A stretch of DNA of 64,000 bases from Leptobrachium leishanense. Its lineage: Eukaryota > Chordata > Amphibia > Anura > Megophryidae. Within the stretch, counting starts at the first letter, position 1. Every line of letters begins with the position of its first letter. Of this stretch, positions 13,194 through 25,100 are shown piece after piece. The notes under the pieces are model-generated. The model did not search any database. It was not told the origin of the DNA and worked only from the letters and a program-made list of their open reading frames with translations. The translations under genes and the position numbers were made by a program. The DNA lies in contig CM019065.1 in the NCBI GenBank assembly GCA_009667805.1, positions 22,223,822 to 22,287,821 of the forward strand, written 5' to 3'.

Positions 13194-13317
13194 CCGTATG
13201 GTTGGAGATCTCGCCTTGAGGACATGGGACACACTGGAAGCAGCAGACAGGTTCGCCTTTTTTTGTTGCCTTCCAGAAGCCTGGGGGGCAGCTCTGACTG
13301 CAGACTGAGACGGGAAC
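13194..13317 (-). CDS. V2R-A exon 5: cysteine-rich (NCD3G) domain, GC donor
   Basis: Residues 527-567 plus the first base of 568. Translation reads VPVSVCSQSCPPGFWKA, then GEPVCCFQCVPCPQGEISN and HT: six cysteines in the spacing of the NCD3G domain that couples ligand-domain closure to the helix bundle. The acceptor is CTCTAG at 13319-13318. The exon ends after ACGG and is followed by GCAAGT, the consensus of GC-AG introns. Only this junction gives phase 1, so the Asp codon is completed by exon 6. The nearby GT a few bases downstream would shift the frame. The length is the usual 124 bp. No long open frame marks this exon; it was found by its conserved sequence. Confidence 0.9.
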
Positions 13318-13420
13318 CTAGAGGATATGAGAAGTAGGGTATGTATGAAATGGTGTCAATGTATACTATCTATAAGAAAAGAGAAATAATCCGTTTCCAT
13401 TAATTCCTTTTACGATTCCT

Positions 13421-13900
13421 ATGTATTGGTTCTATATAATCAATCTCAAGTTGAAATCCAAAGAAGGGAAATCAATATATGGATTCATACGAATCTTCGA
13501 ACCTCAAGCCCACCTAGTTCACTATCGAATGCGTTTTAGGATGTTCAAGAAAGACTACGTAGTTGGATGGAGCGAGAAAGACACCGACAGAGAAAACAAC
13601 ACACATCAGAATTTTGTGAGACATAACTTCTCACTGAATGCATACAATTCCTATGCTCTACAATTTGGTCTGAAAGAGGACACTGTCAAATCTATGCTCA
13701 TGCTAAACATGCACAATTCAGATCGTAAGTATTCGGAATACGGCCAAAATGGTGCCAAAAAGCCAGTTCGGATCCATCCAGATTCTGAATCGCTGATTTC
13801 CGTGTCAATTAGTTTAAGAATAAAAACGAATAAAAATGTATCCGAATTATTCCAATTATAATTTGGCCAGATCTGAATTTAATCGGATCTATTCGTATTT
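13421..13900. other. intron 4 sequence of V2R-A, no gene seen
   Basis: A 146-codon open frame at 13421-13861 has no recognisable domain. The sequence is rich in GAATTCGGATC-like motifs typical of AT-rich frog MITEs. I regard it as non-coding. Confidence 0.5.
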
Positions 13901-13929
13901 GATCAGTATAGTAAAAAAGAAATGGTAAC

Positions 13930-14440
13930 CCTTATCCTCAGCCCTAACTTTAATCATAAAACAAGCATGAACACTACATGGACCTATCCTAACATAATCA
14001 ATTATTTTTAATAATAGCACAGAAACTGTAGCCCTAACCCTGGCCCTAGCCTTAACCCTAACCCTAATTAGCTATTTATACTTATAATACAGAGATTTTA
14101 ACTCCAATCGTAGCCCTAACCCTAATCTTAACCTTAACCCTAATTAGTTATTTTTAATAATACAGAAACTAACTATAATATTACTCTAACCAGACCTAAC
14201 CCTATTCATAAATAACAAACTGTAACCCTAAATATAGCCCTAACCCAAATTATAAAAACTTCAGAAACTGTAACCCTAACCCTAGCCAAGCCTTAACCCT
14301 AATCATAAAAAACAAAGAAACTGCTAAAATATAGATACAGTATTACAGCCTAACCCTAACCATACCCTTAGCCCTAATCATAAAAAACAAAGTAACTGTA
14401 ACCCTAACCATAGTCCGAACCAATTATGTTTACATTTTTC
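13930..14440. repeat. degenerate telomere-like repeats (CCCTAA)n
   Basis: Many interspersed CCCTAACCCTAA and TAACCCTAACC motifs separated by AATCATAAAA-type spacers, in intron 4 of V2R-A. Too degenerate for a recent telomere fusion; similar tracts on the opposite strand lie at 52480-53060. Confidence 0.8.
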
Positions 14441-14757
14441 TATGTATGCATTTCTGAATGACATGAAAAGTGCTACCACTGCACTCCTGTACTTTTCATG
14501 TCATTTAATACTTTTGAGTGTGATTTTTTTTTTTTCCATTTTCCACAATTTTCCATGTCTGTTTTTGTGTGTTACAATTATCGGAAACAGCTGAATATAT
14601 CCGACGCTTCTGACATTTCTGGATTGGTCTGATCTGAAATATTGGAAGCTTCCATTATACCAAATTAGCTGATTCCGATTAGTTCCGGATTCGATATTTT
14701 TGGATTCTGAAATAATCCAAACCAAATTTTTACACCCTGCACATGACTGGCTCATAC

Positions 14758-14985
14758 CTTTTGGTTTCCAGAGGTCCAGGTGATGGCACTTATGTTGATG
14801 GTGAAGACATTACCATGAGGATCTGCCGTGTCGTAGCTGCCAACTTTGACATATTTCATGGCACTGCTAGGACTCAGCTGCCAGTTCACAATGTCGTAGG
14901 TGGCAGGTGGGTCTCCGTTTTTATCAAAGAACACTTCCCTTCCACTGTTTTGTGTGAACCTCACTTTTTTCATATAGTGCAAGAG
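14758..14985 (-). CDS. V2R-A exon 4: end of Venus-flytrap domain
   Basis: Residues 451-526, 76 codons, phase 0 at both ends. It starts LLHYMKKVRFT and continues REVFFDKNGDPPATYDIVNW, which is strongly conserved across V2R and calcium-sensing receptors. It closes with TWTSGNQK at the donor GTATGAG. The acceptor is ATTACAG at 14988-14986. The length, 228 bp, is the standard size of this exon. It completes lobe 2 and leads into the cysteine-rich domain. Telomere-like repeats fill the following intron. Confidence 0.93.
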
Positions 14986-15097
14986 CTGTAATGTAGAACA
15001 GATACATATTAAATGGCTTTTTACTCTTTATAAAGAATATTTCATTGACTTTCAGAATTTATTTTTTTTAGCCTTTACTACTAATAATAAATGTGTG

Positions 15098-15111
<14 letters not shown>

Positions 15112-15128
<17 letters not shown>
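15112..15128. repeat. (TA)n microsatellite
   Basis: Perfect TA dinucleotide run in intron 3 of V2R-A. Confidence 0.9.
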
Positions 15129-15133
<5 letters not shown>

Positions 15134-15990
15134 TTATTCTTATTTTAGCTTATTTTGCTTTCCATTTGTTCCTCAGTACACAAAGCTTCTCTTGTTCAAC
15201 TCAGGGGCTCTCGAATCCTGTAGCACTGCATAGAGTAGGATCCAGAAATGATGCAGTGCACGGGACTTGCACACGTTACATATGCAAGTTCCATAGCGCC
15301 TGCGCAGAGTGATGGATCGGAGCTGCACGTGCATGCACACAACCGATCCTTCGGTTGCCTCTCTGAGAGCGATCGCTACAGCAATTGGTCACAGAGGGTG
15401 ACGTCAGCAAGCTCTCATTGTGTGACATCACTAAAGACCAATCTGGTGAAATTTAAAATCCCGGATGCTGGTGACATTGGGTGGGGTGGAGGAAACTCCT
15501 CCTCTTCAACCAGCAATTTCACCCAATCGAGGCAGCAGGAAGGGGAGGAGAAGAGGGCCCTCCTCACATCCTGATCACTTTAAATCAATAAAGTGGTCAG
15601 GATGAGTTGTGTGTCCCTTAAGCATGTCAAAAATAGACTTGGCTGCGGCAAATACCAAAAACGTCCCATGCTTCACTTGCTGTCAACAACTTCTCCAGAC
15701 AACCATTATGGAGTGAGAACCTGTAGAAAAGTATCAATGGAAGAAAGAGCTACAATAGATTAATTCCAATATCACAGTCTCTTCAGGATGTGTTTTTCCA
15801 ATGTTTTTGGACCACAGATTTGCGAGATATCTCCCTGTAGGTGTCTACATCCAAATTGGTGTTGTTGATTGATTGTTCTTCATGGCAACGTTCAAAATAT
15901 TGTAATCAAAGCGGGAGAAGATTAAAATAATAGAACAAAGAGTTCCACTGCAACTAAACCACTATAATAACTTCTGCGAGTTAGGATTAC

Positions 15991-16812
15991 CTGCCATGGC
16001 ATAAAGTTATATATATCTGGACAAGAATACGACTCTTCTCCTTTTTTGCAGTTGTTCATAGCTTCCAAAGCATTGACCACAACATGGACAGCAGTGTAGA
16101 CACTAAATGCAGTTCTTAAACTGGACACGTCGTTGTAGATATTTTGGATGCTTTCTAGATCTTCTGTTCCTGTGCACTTGTTCACATTTGTATCCAAAGA
16201 TCCTGTTTCATTTTTATCACTTATGAAGTTGCAGTTGAATGCTAACTCCCAAAATATCTTTATCCAGTCTCTTCCCAACTCCATGGAAGGATCGATCTTG
16301 TTAAGATATTCAATAAGCCCCAGAATTGTTCCGCTGTGAAGTGCTAGACCTAACGTACCAGAAAGAAGGGTATTATATCTGTCTATGGTTGCAACGGTGG
16401 TCGTGGACCAAGCTTCACTGGCTATGAATATTTTCCCCGTGACATTCTGCAGGAGCATCTCCTCTAGAATAGGAATAACGTCAACATCTGTGGAGTAAAC
16501 AACTACAGCTACCGCTGTCGATGCTTTCATTACGTTGACTATGTGGGGTGCATTACGGTTTGGTTGACTCATGAGAATATTCTCTGTGAAGGCTACACAG
16601 GCTCCACCGTTGACTATTTCCTGCTGAACCAATTGGATTCCCTGTTGCCCGTAGTCATTATCTGCTGCTAATAATCCAACCCAAGTCCAACCAAAATGTA
16701 GCACCAGGTGTGCAAGACCTTTGGACTGGAATATATCACTGGGGACGGTCCTGAAGAAGGAAGGAAACGTTCTCCGGTCACTTAGAAAGGAACTAGTTGA
16801 GTAATGGCTGAT
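15991..16812 (-). CDS. V2R-A exon 3: core of ligand-binding domain
   Basis: Residues 177-450 (274 codons, phase 0 at both ends). It opens ISHYSTSSFLSDR and FPSFFRTVPSD, standard class C GPCR sequence at the hinge and ligand pocket; GWTWVGLLAADNDYG and KIFIASEAWS follow. The N-terminal Thr/Ser pair in the STSSFLSD stretch and the Tyr of DNDYG lie where amino-acid-contacting residues sit in related class C receptors; this is family inference. It ends PDIYNFMPWQ at the donor GTAATCC. Several N-X-S/T sites (for example NVTG, NETG) suggest glycosylation. The acceptor is AACAG at 16814-16813. The exon is fully open. The 822 bp length is close to the family norm. Confidence 0.94.
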
Positions 16813-16880
16813 CTGTTGAAACAGTAAAAGTAGGTAAGACACACATTAGTTATTATTATGCCAACCATGTTAAACATGAA

Positions 16881-17595
16881 AGGCCCTATCACCTCCTCAA
16901 TGCTAGTGGTCACATAAATGAGCATTAGCGCTAGGTTAATTGAAGTGATAGCATACCACAAAGATCACCTCCAGATCACTAACCGGTTAAAAAATCCATT
17001 AGCACATCACTATTGGCTCTTTTTAGCACAAACTTACTGTACTTTGCTCTCCCTATGCTTAACATGGGGAGTGCAAAGTGAAGCAATCAATAATTAGCGT
17101 TAGGCTCACAGAGTCCTATCACTAATTACAAACCGCTGTCGCTAACTAAAAAAGTTTGCTACAGCTTAGAGCCTCTGCGGAATCAGTTAGCAGCAGCTGG
17201 TACCCCCCAAAAAATCAAAAACCAACCTCTCCCCTCGTGACAATATCGCCGGCCCGATCCGCCGCTTCTGGCCACCGAGAGAACAGTGAGACTGGGGAAA
17301 AAAGTCTCCCTCCACGATCACTCCGACCTGCAGGAACTTGTGAGAGGCAAGATCCTGCCAGTCATATGACCCAGCAGCAGAAGCCTCCATGGAGTCCTAT
17401 GGAGGGGATGTTCGCTATGGCAGGTTAGGGCTGCCCCAAGCATCCTGGAGCCTAGCGGACAACTACAGGGCAGGCTGCTGGATTCAGTGCCTGCCTCGTA
17501 GTCCACTGATAAAATGGGGACACTGAGGGGAGATTTGCCAGTGCAAATTTTTCCCCTTAGTGTCCCCGTTTTCGCTGTAGCCACATGATAGTGCC
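16881..17595. mobile_element. Harbinger-like MITE in V2R-A intron 2
   Basis: Ends GGCCCTATCA at the left and inverted GATAGTGCCC at the right, with an internal TTAACATGGGGAGTGCAAAG motif. It shares end type and internal motif with 43150-43862 and with pieces at 37440-37530 and 38000-38110. No coding capacity. Short AAA runs flank both ends. Confidence 0.5.
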
Positions 17596-17699
17596 CAAAA
17601 TGTATTAAACACAATTTTCAACACATCAACCCTCCATATGTAAATGTTATGTGTCCTGGCAGAGAAAAGGAGGATTGTGTATTCCATTAAATATTACTG

Positions 17700-19700
17700 T
17701 TTGATTCTGGACTCCTTAACTTTGCTCACAGAAGGAAATGGGTCTAACAAAGCAGAGGAAGTTGGTGTATATAACTACTATGTTTGATTGCTCTGAGATA
17801 GGGTTCAGGTGACTCTCAAATAATTCCTGAGAATATATCGCAAGGAACGTCAAGATACAAAGCTAAGAGTCATGAACCAGGAAATCAATAATACAGTACC
17901 AGGGGTAATCACAAGAATCGTCAGGATACAAGGCCAGGAGTCATGAACCAGGATATCAAAATCAGAATACAAAATGCAGGAACACAGCAAGAAGAACTTT
18001 ACTGGATCAAGGAACTAGTGCACTGTTGGCCATATAAATAGGGCAGTGCAGGTCATGCGACCACAGGCCTAATCAGACACTAAGACTCCAGGAGCGGAGA
18101 GCCAAACAGATTAACCCTAAAAACTACAAGGGCTGAGAAGAGCTCTCAGCACCAGTGGGCCTGGCTGGGAGAACGTAACAAGTATTCGATTGCAACTTAG
18201 TACAGTCATACGTCTGATTGCTAATGAAGTGACGGATTTGTAATATAGCCGGTTTAAGGGAGCAGGAAAGATTTAATGACCAACATCGATGTTTAGTATT
18301 TGCAGCTCCTTATTACTGACCAGAATACAGACTGGAGTTTCACTATGTTGTTGGTTTATTACATTTTGAGAGAACCTTTGGTGTCCCTGTAATGAGGAAA
18401 AATTGGTGGCCACCTAAGATCTCATCCATTTGGGCCAGAGGATGACCTGTCTGGAATTCCATTATGCCAGGACCCAGAGTTACTCTAAGAGGCATAGCAC
18501 TTGACTAATGGTCATTCCATCCCCTTGAACCTGGCACTCCTCTATGTGTTGGGTAGGAAATACTGAGAACACACAAATATCCCAACCAACTCTCCAGCTA
18601 CAGAACAGCTGGGTTCGGAGTACTTCACACTGACCCCACCGGATACGGTTCGACCTCTGTCGAAGGCTATGTTTGCATGACTAATGGTGGGAGATTTTAA
18701 TGGACATAATGAAAACCAAAGACTTATTGGGTGAAATAACAGGGAATTCATAATAGAAGAGAGGGGAAGGAACGTGAAAAGAGACATCGAGTAGGGAAGT
18801 TACATGGAGGGAGATGTTTAGAGAGGAAAATTAGTGATTCAACTAGAAGATAAGAGCAATGATGAGGTAAGTGGATAGAGACACACAAGGTGGGTTGGGT
18901 GGGATGTGGACACAAAGAAGCAGATTGAGGGGTAATCAGAGAAATTGAGGTCCTTGTTGAGAACTATGGGAACTTTCTTAATTAAGATTTGTTAGGTAGA
19001 GCCGATGCCAGCAATACCTATTATCCTTGACCTGAGATGTAGTGTTTTTTCGAAAATGTTCTCTATTGACCATGTTGCAGTTCACAGTACTTCAAACATC
19101 TTCCTGTTATCTTAGTTTCTGTCATCTATAGACATCAAGCTTGAACTTTGGGTGGGGAAAGCAGAGTCATTTAGGGGAGGCCCTGTGCCACTGCCGACAC
19201 CCATCGTGATAACAATTTCTACTGACAACCAACCAATTGTCGCTATTAAGTATCAGCGGGTCAGAGAGATGAGTGCTAAAGCAGGGGTCCCCACCAAGTA
19301 GGCAATGAAAAGAGATGTTAGCGTGCTTATCTCGGGGCCAGGGAGTCTATCTGGGGGCAAGAGGGGTCTGGATTTTATATTTGGGAAAATCAGTAAAGGG
19401 CAGCGTGTGTGTCTGTGTGTGAAAAAGTTGGACTATAAAGAGGTGTGGTTTTGAAAGCATGGCATGGGGTCCCACAAAATGTTCTTGCACAGGGCCTCTT
19501 GAATGCTGTGGTTGGGCCTGATAGACAGAATCTTGCCTTTCATATCCATTCATGAAGGTTTTAAACATGGTTCCAGGTACACACAAGTCTTATTTCTTGT
19601 GCAACGACAGTGATAGTAACTTTTCTAAAATCGATCACCTGGTTTAATGGATCTATTTGTTACCTTTGATAACACAAGATTATGTTTTGCATGACAATTC
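17700..19700. other. V2R-A intron 2, no gene seen
   Basis: Contains a repeat-like stretch (17820-18180, with tandem GTCAGGATACAAGGCCAGGA and ATGAACCAGGA units) and otherwise unrecognised sequence. Short open frames on both strands have no domain signature. Confidence 0.5.
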
Positions 19701-19770
19701 ACCTATACATTGCTTCATTGTCATAAGGTTCCTAAAAAAACAAACAAAAAATTGCCCGAGAGATTCTCAC

Positions 19771-20062
19771 CTGTGGGTAACCGTAGAGACCTAAAATGTG
19801 AGCAATCAGAATAGAATGTGTGGAGATTGCAGGACCAATGATGGAACTGAGAGGAACATCTGGAGTACATCGGTAATTTGGGATGACTCCGTCGTATCCT
19901 GTTAACACTTGCAAGGCCCCTTTTAGGTCATACTGAAGAAAATCACAGGAATCATATGCTTGAAAGCCCAGGGTGACATTAGGGAGAATATCGGGATTTC
20001 TGTTGATTGCGTCAACTGCGAACCTCATTGCCTGGAGCTGCTGATAACTCTCAAAGTGGAAT
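19771..20062 (-). CDS. V2R-A exon 2: Venus-flytrap lobe 1
   Basis: Residues 79-176. Translation carries the family signature ESYQQLQAMRFAVDAINRNP, then LPNVTLGFQAYDSCD and SSIIGPAISTHSILIAHILG, ending GLYGYPQ. The acceptor is TTCAAG at 20064-20063 and the donor GTGAG at 19770. The length, 292 bp, equals the usual V2R exon 2. Together with exon 3 it forms lobe 1 of the bilobed ligand-binding domain, related to bacterial periplasmic amino-acid-binding proteins. No stop or frameshift is present. A Gypsy element begins only about 0.9 kb upstream in intron 1. Confidence 0.93.
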
Positions 20063-20498
20063 CTTGAATAGAGAACAACAATTATAAACACAGTTATCGG
20101 TGCTCAACAGGAGATTTTATGTTGTCTATAAAAATAAGAGTATTGTTTAACACTTTCACTGTCAAAATTGGATGAACTCTCTTTTGCATTGTAATACATT
20201 GAAAAGCAGTAATTGACATATCAAAATCCCCATTAAATAGCCTTTTAAAGCAGGAATAGTGTGCCACCTATTGAGAATGTATTCTTTGTTTTATCTCTCT
20301 CCAGGCACCCTGTATTACTGTAAACAAGCAGCAAATAGCAGCCCCAAACCTCACTCGAACGAAAACCATGAAAAACTCTGCTGTTGTATTCCAGCAGCCA
20401 GGGATTTGTCAGAATACAGGGAGAACTGTGGGGTCACTCACTGCTGTACAGGGCTAAGATTCAGGGGGTTATAATGAGTGTAAATCCCTGTACAGTAC

Positions 20499-20655
20499 AG
20501 ACACAAGGTGTTACTGTAATTGCAATTAACAGGCATTATGCAGCACATACAGACACAAGGTGTTACTGTAATTGCCATACACAGGCATTATGCAGCACAT
20601 ACAGATACAAGGTGTTACTGTAATTCCCATACATAGGCATTATGCAGCACATAAT
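20499..20655. repeat. 52-bp tandem repeat, three copies
   Basis: Units start at about 20501, 20553 and 20605 with ACACAAGGTGTTACTGTAAT and contain AGGCATTATGCAGCACATA. It lies in intron 1 of V2R-A, just before the Gypsy insertion region. Confidence 0.85.
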
Positions 20656-20942
20656 GTAAGGGACTCAGGCCAGGATCAGGCCGCCATCTTGAGCCAGGCG
20701 GCCATCTTGTTCAGAACTCTGGTTCACATGAATGTAAATAGCAAATATTAGCTCAATTAGGTTTAGCTTGCATAGATTCCTTGGAATGTCTTGAACTAAC
20801 AGGCCAAGCAATTAAATTAACAAGATCCTTGCAGATGCTGGCACGAAGTGACAGGATGGGAAAATAGTTACAACAAGGTCAGGGAGCTAGAGGCCTGAAC
20901 AAAGAGTGATGTGAGACCAGATGGGGCCTTATCTAAAGTATA
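20655..20942. other. possible LTR-like host sequence split by the Gypsy insertion (left part)
   Basis: Begins TGTAAGGGACTCAGG and contains two GCCGCCATCTTG/GGCCATCTTG motifs (YY1-like). If the Gypsy and Helitron are removed it joins 33680 onward, which has TATAAAAC at about 33890 and AATAAA at about 34010. The arrangement is LTR-like but no target duplication was found. Confidence 0.25.
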
Positions 20943-21423
20943 TTTAGCGCTCACTCCCTCGGGTTAGTCTCACCGCACTAGGAAATAACTATACACCAGT
21001 ACTGTTGTGGATTTTTTATATATTATATTCTTTACTGATACCAATAAAGCAGCATATATTACGCATATACGTATTTGAAGGACAAGAATTTGCAATGCGG
21101 AAAAAAAACACGCGGCGGTAAAAGAAACGGTTAACCCCCTCAGTTCTGGAGTGTAAGTCCCATGAATAATAGCTCAAAAAATATATATGTGTGTTGTCTC
21201 GGGTATCCGGGTACTGTGTTCAACTGGCCAGTGAATGAAACAAAACAATCTTCGACTGCAGTCTCTTTCCTCTTCCTGTACCACCTCCTTCCTGTCCTCA
21301 CGCAAAGGATGATGGTACATGTAGTTCGGTTTGTCCAGCATAGTCTAACAATGTCTCTGTCTCCCTCTGGTGGCAGCAATAGTTCAATGCACCAGAATAC
21401 AGTGTTTTTAAAGCAGTGCTACA
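20943..21423 (-). repeat. 3' LTR of the Gypsy element
   Basis: 481 bp, matching the 5' LTR almost base for base except that about 360 bp present in the 5' LTR (27948-28307) are absent. It contains the AATAAAGCAGCATATATTACG region and starts (minus) with TGTAGCACTGC. The terminal base next to the target site is altered (TTTAGCGC instead of TGTAGCGC on plus). Confidence 0.88.
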
Positions 21424-21491
21424 CTCCCCCCCTTAAACTCTTGGGTCCCTCCAAGGAAGTGTAAAAGATACATAACATTGCAGTATATACA

Positions 21492-22081
21492 TTAAACAAT
21501 ACATTCAGGTTCAGTAGCAAACATATAATGGGTCAGATATACATCCTCAAGCTGACTCATGTTCCTGACTACCTCAGCTAGCGTAGCAGACACTTTGGGC
21601 AGCCTTCGCACAGTGGTAACAGCTTCTTCAGTGCTATGTCCCGGTGAATCATAGGTAAGTCTCTGAGGGGGCCGGATGGAACGTTTGGACTCCGGTTCAG
21701 TCATCTCCTCTTCGGGTGGAAGTGCCACATTTACGGGCTCCTTTCTCTGATCTACAACTGGAGCAGACACCTCCTCTGAGTATGAGCCTTCCAGTGAAGG
21801 CATAGAACTGTAATCTATGGACGCATCTTCTTGAACTACAGGAACTTCCGAGGTCTCAGGTACTTCAATTCTGAATTCAGGAGCCTCAGGCCTCAGGTTA
21901 CTTTCACACCGTTCAGAAACTGGAATGACTTCTTCAGGCTCAGGCGGGCACACTCAGTCCAGACAAAAACTTCCTTCTTCACTGTTCTCTTCACTTTCTT
22001 CAACAACCCGTGACTGCTGAGACCGAGTAACGGGAGCCGAGCGAGGAATAGGTGGGTTCGGCAAAGAAAGTTCGTCTCCAA
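21492..22081 (-). pseudogene. Gypsy 3' acidic/proline-rich tail ORF
   Basis: Downstream of integrase, a minus-strand frame (21953-21492) encodes an acidic Glu/Pro/Ser-rich segment ending ...LEDVYLTHYMFATEPECIV, with the RPPQRLTYDSPGH motif often seen at the C-terminus of pol in vertebrate Gypsy elements. A frameshift separates it from 22081-21893. It is probably the end of pol, not an env. Confidence 0.55.
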
Positions 22082-22100
22082 CTGGTATCCTTACAGCTTC

Positions 22101-25100
22101 TCAACAAAAAGGCAACAGATGATTTTGGTGCCAGTTCTTTAGAGGCCCAGCCTTTCCGTCCGGCCGGATTTGGTAAACTGGCAGACCAGGCAGATGCTTG
22201 CAGACAATGTAAACTTGAGAACTCCATCTATCCGCCAGTTTGTGCCTTGCAGAAACACGCACGTTCTTCAACAAAACCCTATCATCGGGTTGTAGATCCT
22301 GTATACGGACTCTCAAGTCATAGTTTCCGCTTATTCCTCTGTTCTCTGACCCCTGAAGCCAAACGGGCCTATTCAAACGCAGAAGCCAAATTTTTTCGGA
22401 GTCTGTCCACGTAATTTTTATGAGAGGCCACAGATGACTGATCAAGAGATAGTCCAAATGCTAAATCAATTGGCAGCCGAGCTTCTCTTCCGAACATGAG
22501 ACGGTAAGGTGAGTATCCAGTAGCGTCACTCTCTGTACTGTTATGCGCATGCACCACCGTAGCTATGTGCCGACTCCAATTCTGCTTCTCTCTGTTGGAC
22601 AGTGTCCCCAACATATTCAATAGAGTGCGATTAAATCTTTCTGGTTGAGCATCACCTTGGGGGTGATATGGAGTAGTTCGGGTCTTTTGAATTCCTAACA
22701 GTTCCAGCAATTGCCCAACAAGTTGGCTCTCAAAGACTCTGCCCTGATCCGAGTGGATTCTCTTTGGTAGGCCATAATGAACAAAAAACTTCTCCATTAA
22801 AACCTTTGCCACTGTAGGAGCATGTTGGTCTTTAGTAGAGAAAGCTTGGGCATAATGGGTGAAATGATCAGTCACTACTAAAATATTTCCCTGCCCACTA
22901 GCATCAGGCTCTAAGCACTGGAAATCAATGCACACCAAATCCATGGGTCCTTGACTCTGCAGGTGGCTCATTGGAGCAGTTCGGGTTGGTAGGATTTTCC
23001 TCTGAATACACCTCAAACACGAATGGCAATAACTTTCAACTTCAGATCTTGTACAAGGCCAATAAAATCGGTCTCGCACCAGTTTAAAAGTTCTCTCTGC
23101 ACCCAAATGTCCATGGTCATTGTGCAATGCTCTCAGCACACCTTCTCTGTGCTTGGTGGGGAGGAACAACTGTTGTGTCTCTTCAGCATTGTTCGAGGGG
23201 CCCCTTTGGTAGACCACCCCATCCAGCATCTTCAGCTGCTCCCATTCTTTGTATTCCAATCGGGCTCCTTCCGAGGAATTAGTCAGTAGAATTTCCCTTT
23301 GACCCACGTTCATAGCCTTCGCTGTCAAAGCGATCAGAGGATCTCCAGCCTGATCTGCTCTCAGGTCCTGTTTCGAGAGGGTAGGTAGACTTTCATCCCT
23401 CAGCTGTGTAGGATTACAATAAAGCTCTGGAAAAGCTGCAGCCATAACTCCTATAGTTTCTACTCCCTTGACCCGGCGCTCTGCCCCCTGACATAAGGCT
23501 TGCACCCCATCCGGAGTCAGCTGAGTCCATTCTGTAGTGTAGGGCCTTCTTGACAAAGCATCTGCATCTCGATTATTCACTCCAGGGCGATACTTAAGGC
23601 TGAACCGAAACCCTGATAAAGCAGCCAACCACCGATGTCCCGTTGCATCCAGTTTTACAGTAGTAAGGATGTACGTAAGAGGATTGTTGTCAGTCTTTAT
23701 CACAAAGTCGGCCCCGTACAGATAATCTTTCAGCTTGTCTACTACCGCCCACTTCAAAGCTAAGAACTCTAGTTTGTGGTAAGGATAGTTCTTCTCTGAA
23801 GGCGTAGGGCTTCGGCTTACATACGCTACAGGCCTCAACAATCCATCATATTCTTGATATAAGAATATATATACCTTCTATATATATATATACCTTCTCT
23901 GCTGGCATCCACATGCAATTCGTACGGCTTATGAGGATCAGCGTAAGCCAGGACAGGAGCTCGAGTCAGACTCTCTTTCAGCTTCCCAAAGGTACTTTCA
24001 CATTGATTAGTCCATTCTTCTTGGATGGATTTTCGAGCCTTCCTTGGCCTGACCTGACGAACTTCGATCAGGAGCCTTGGAGCCTTCTCCCACTTCTTCT
24101 TTTCGTAGGAGCTTATTCAAAGGTTGAGTTATCTTAGCAAATCTTCTTACGAATCTTCGGTAATATGAGCAGAACCCCAGAAAGAATCTAAGTTCGGTAA
24201 CATTCCAGGGTCTAGGCCAGGAAGCTACGGCTTCCAACTTCCGAGAATCCGTCGAAACACCTTCTGCCGAAACAACATGTCCCAGGTACGTAACTGAAGG
24301 TAGACAAAATTGACACTTCTCCAGAGACAATTTTAACCCCTCTTCATGGAGCCGCTTCAAGACCTTCTCTAGCCGTTGCTCATGTTCTTCCAAAGTCTTC
24401 CCGAACACAATAATATCATCTAGATACACCAACACCTCTATCAAGTTCATATCTCCGACTGTCTTCTCCATTAACCGTTGGAACGTAGCAGGAGTCCCCG
24501 TGAGGCCTTGAGGCATTCTGTTGAACTCAAAGAACCCCAGTGGGCAGATGAACGTAGTCTTCTCTTTGTCTTCAGGATGCATTGGTATCTGATGATACCC
24601 ATTTTGCAGGTCTAGTACACTAAACCATTTTGCTCCAGACAAACACTGTAGGGCATCTTCTATCCGAGGAGTAGCATATTGATCAGGAATGGTCCTCTGA
24701 TTTAACGTGCGATAGTCTATACATAAACGAATAGAACCATTCTTCTTTCAAACCATCACTATGGGGGAGGCATAAGGACTCCTGGACTCTTGAATCACCT
24801 TAGTCCTCTGTAGTTCATTTAGCTGTTCTTGTTGATCATCCAAGTCTCCCAGCGGAACTCGTCTTGACCTTTCATGAAACGGCTTATCCTCTTGTAGTCG
24901 AATGCGATGTTCAGTACTTTTAGCGCATCCCACGTTGAACTCATCCTTCGAGAACAAGTCCTTCCACTTTAGAATCTGGGACTGAAGTCGCTTCTTCCAT
25001 TCAGGCGAGATGGGAGCGTCTTTAGGATAGAACCGTTCAGCTGGAATCTCTTTATTCACTCCCCCCTCTAAATCGGTAGGGGAGAGAGGTGTAACAGAAG

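Noticed and set aside
13421..13861. 146-codon frame in V2R-A intron 4
   Set aside because: No domain, no splice context in the V2R phase scheme, and the receptor is complete without it.
13930..14440. True chromosome end
   Set aside because: Repeats are degenerate, spaced by other sequence and flanked by receptor exons on both sides.
21492..22081. Gypsy env gene
   Set aside because: The 3' frame is an acidic, Pro-rich tail without signal peptide, membrane segment or cysteine pattern; more likely the end of pol.
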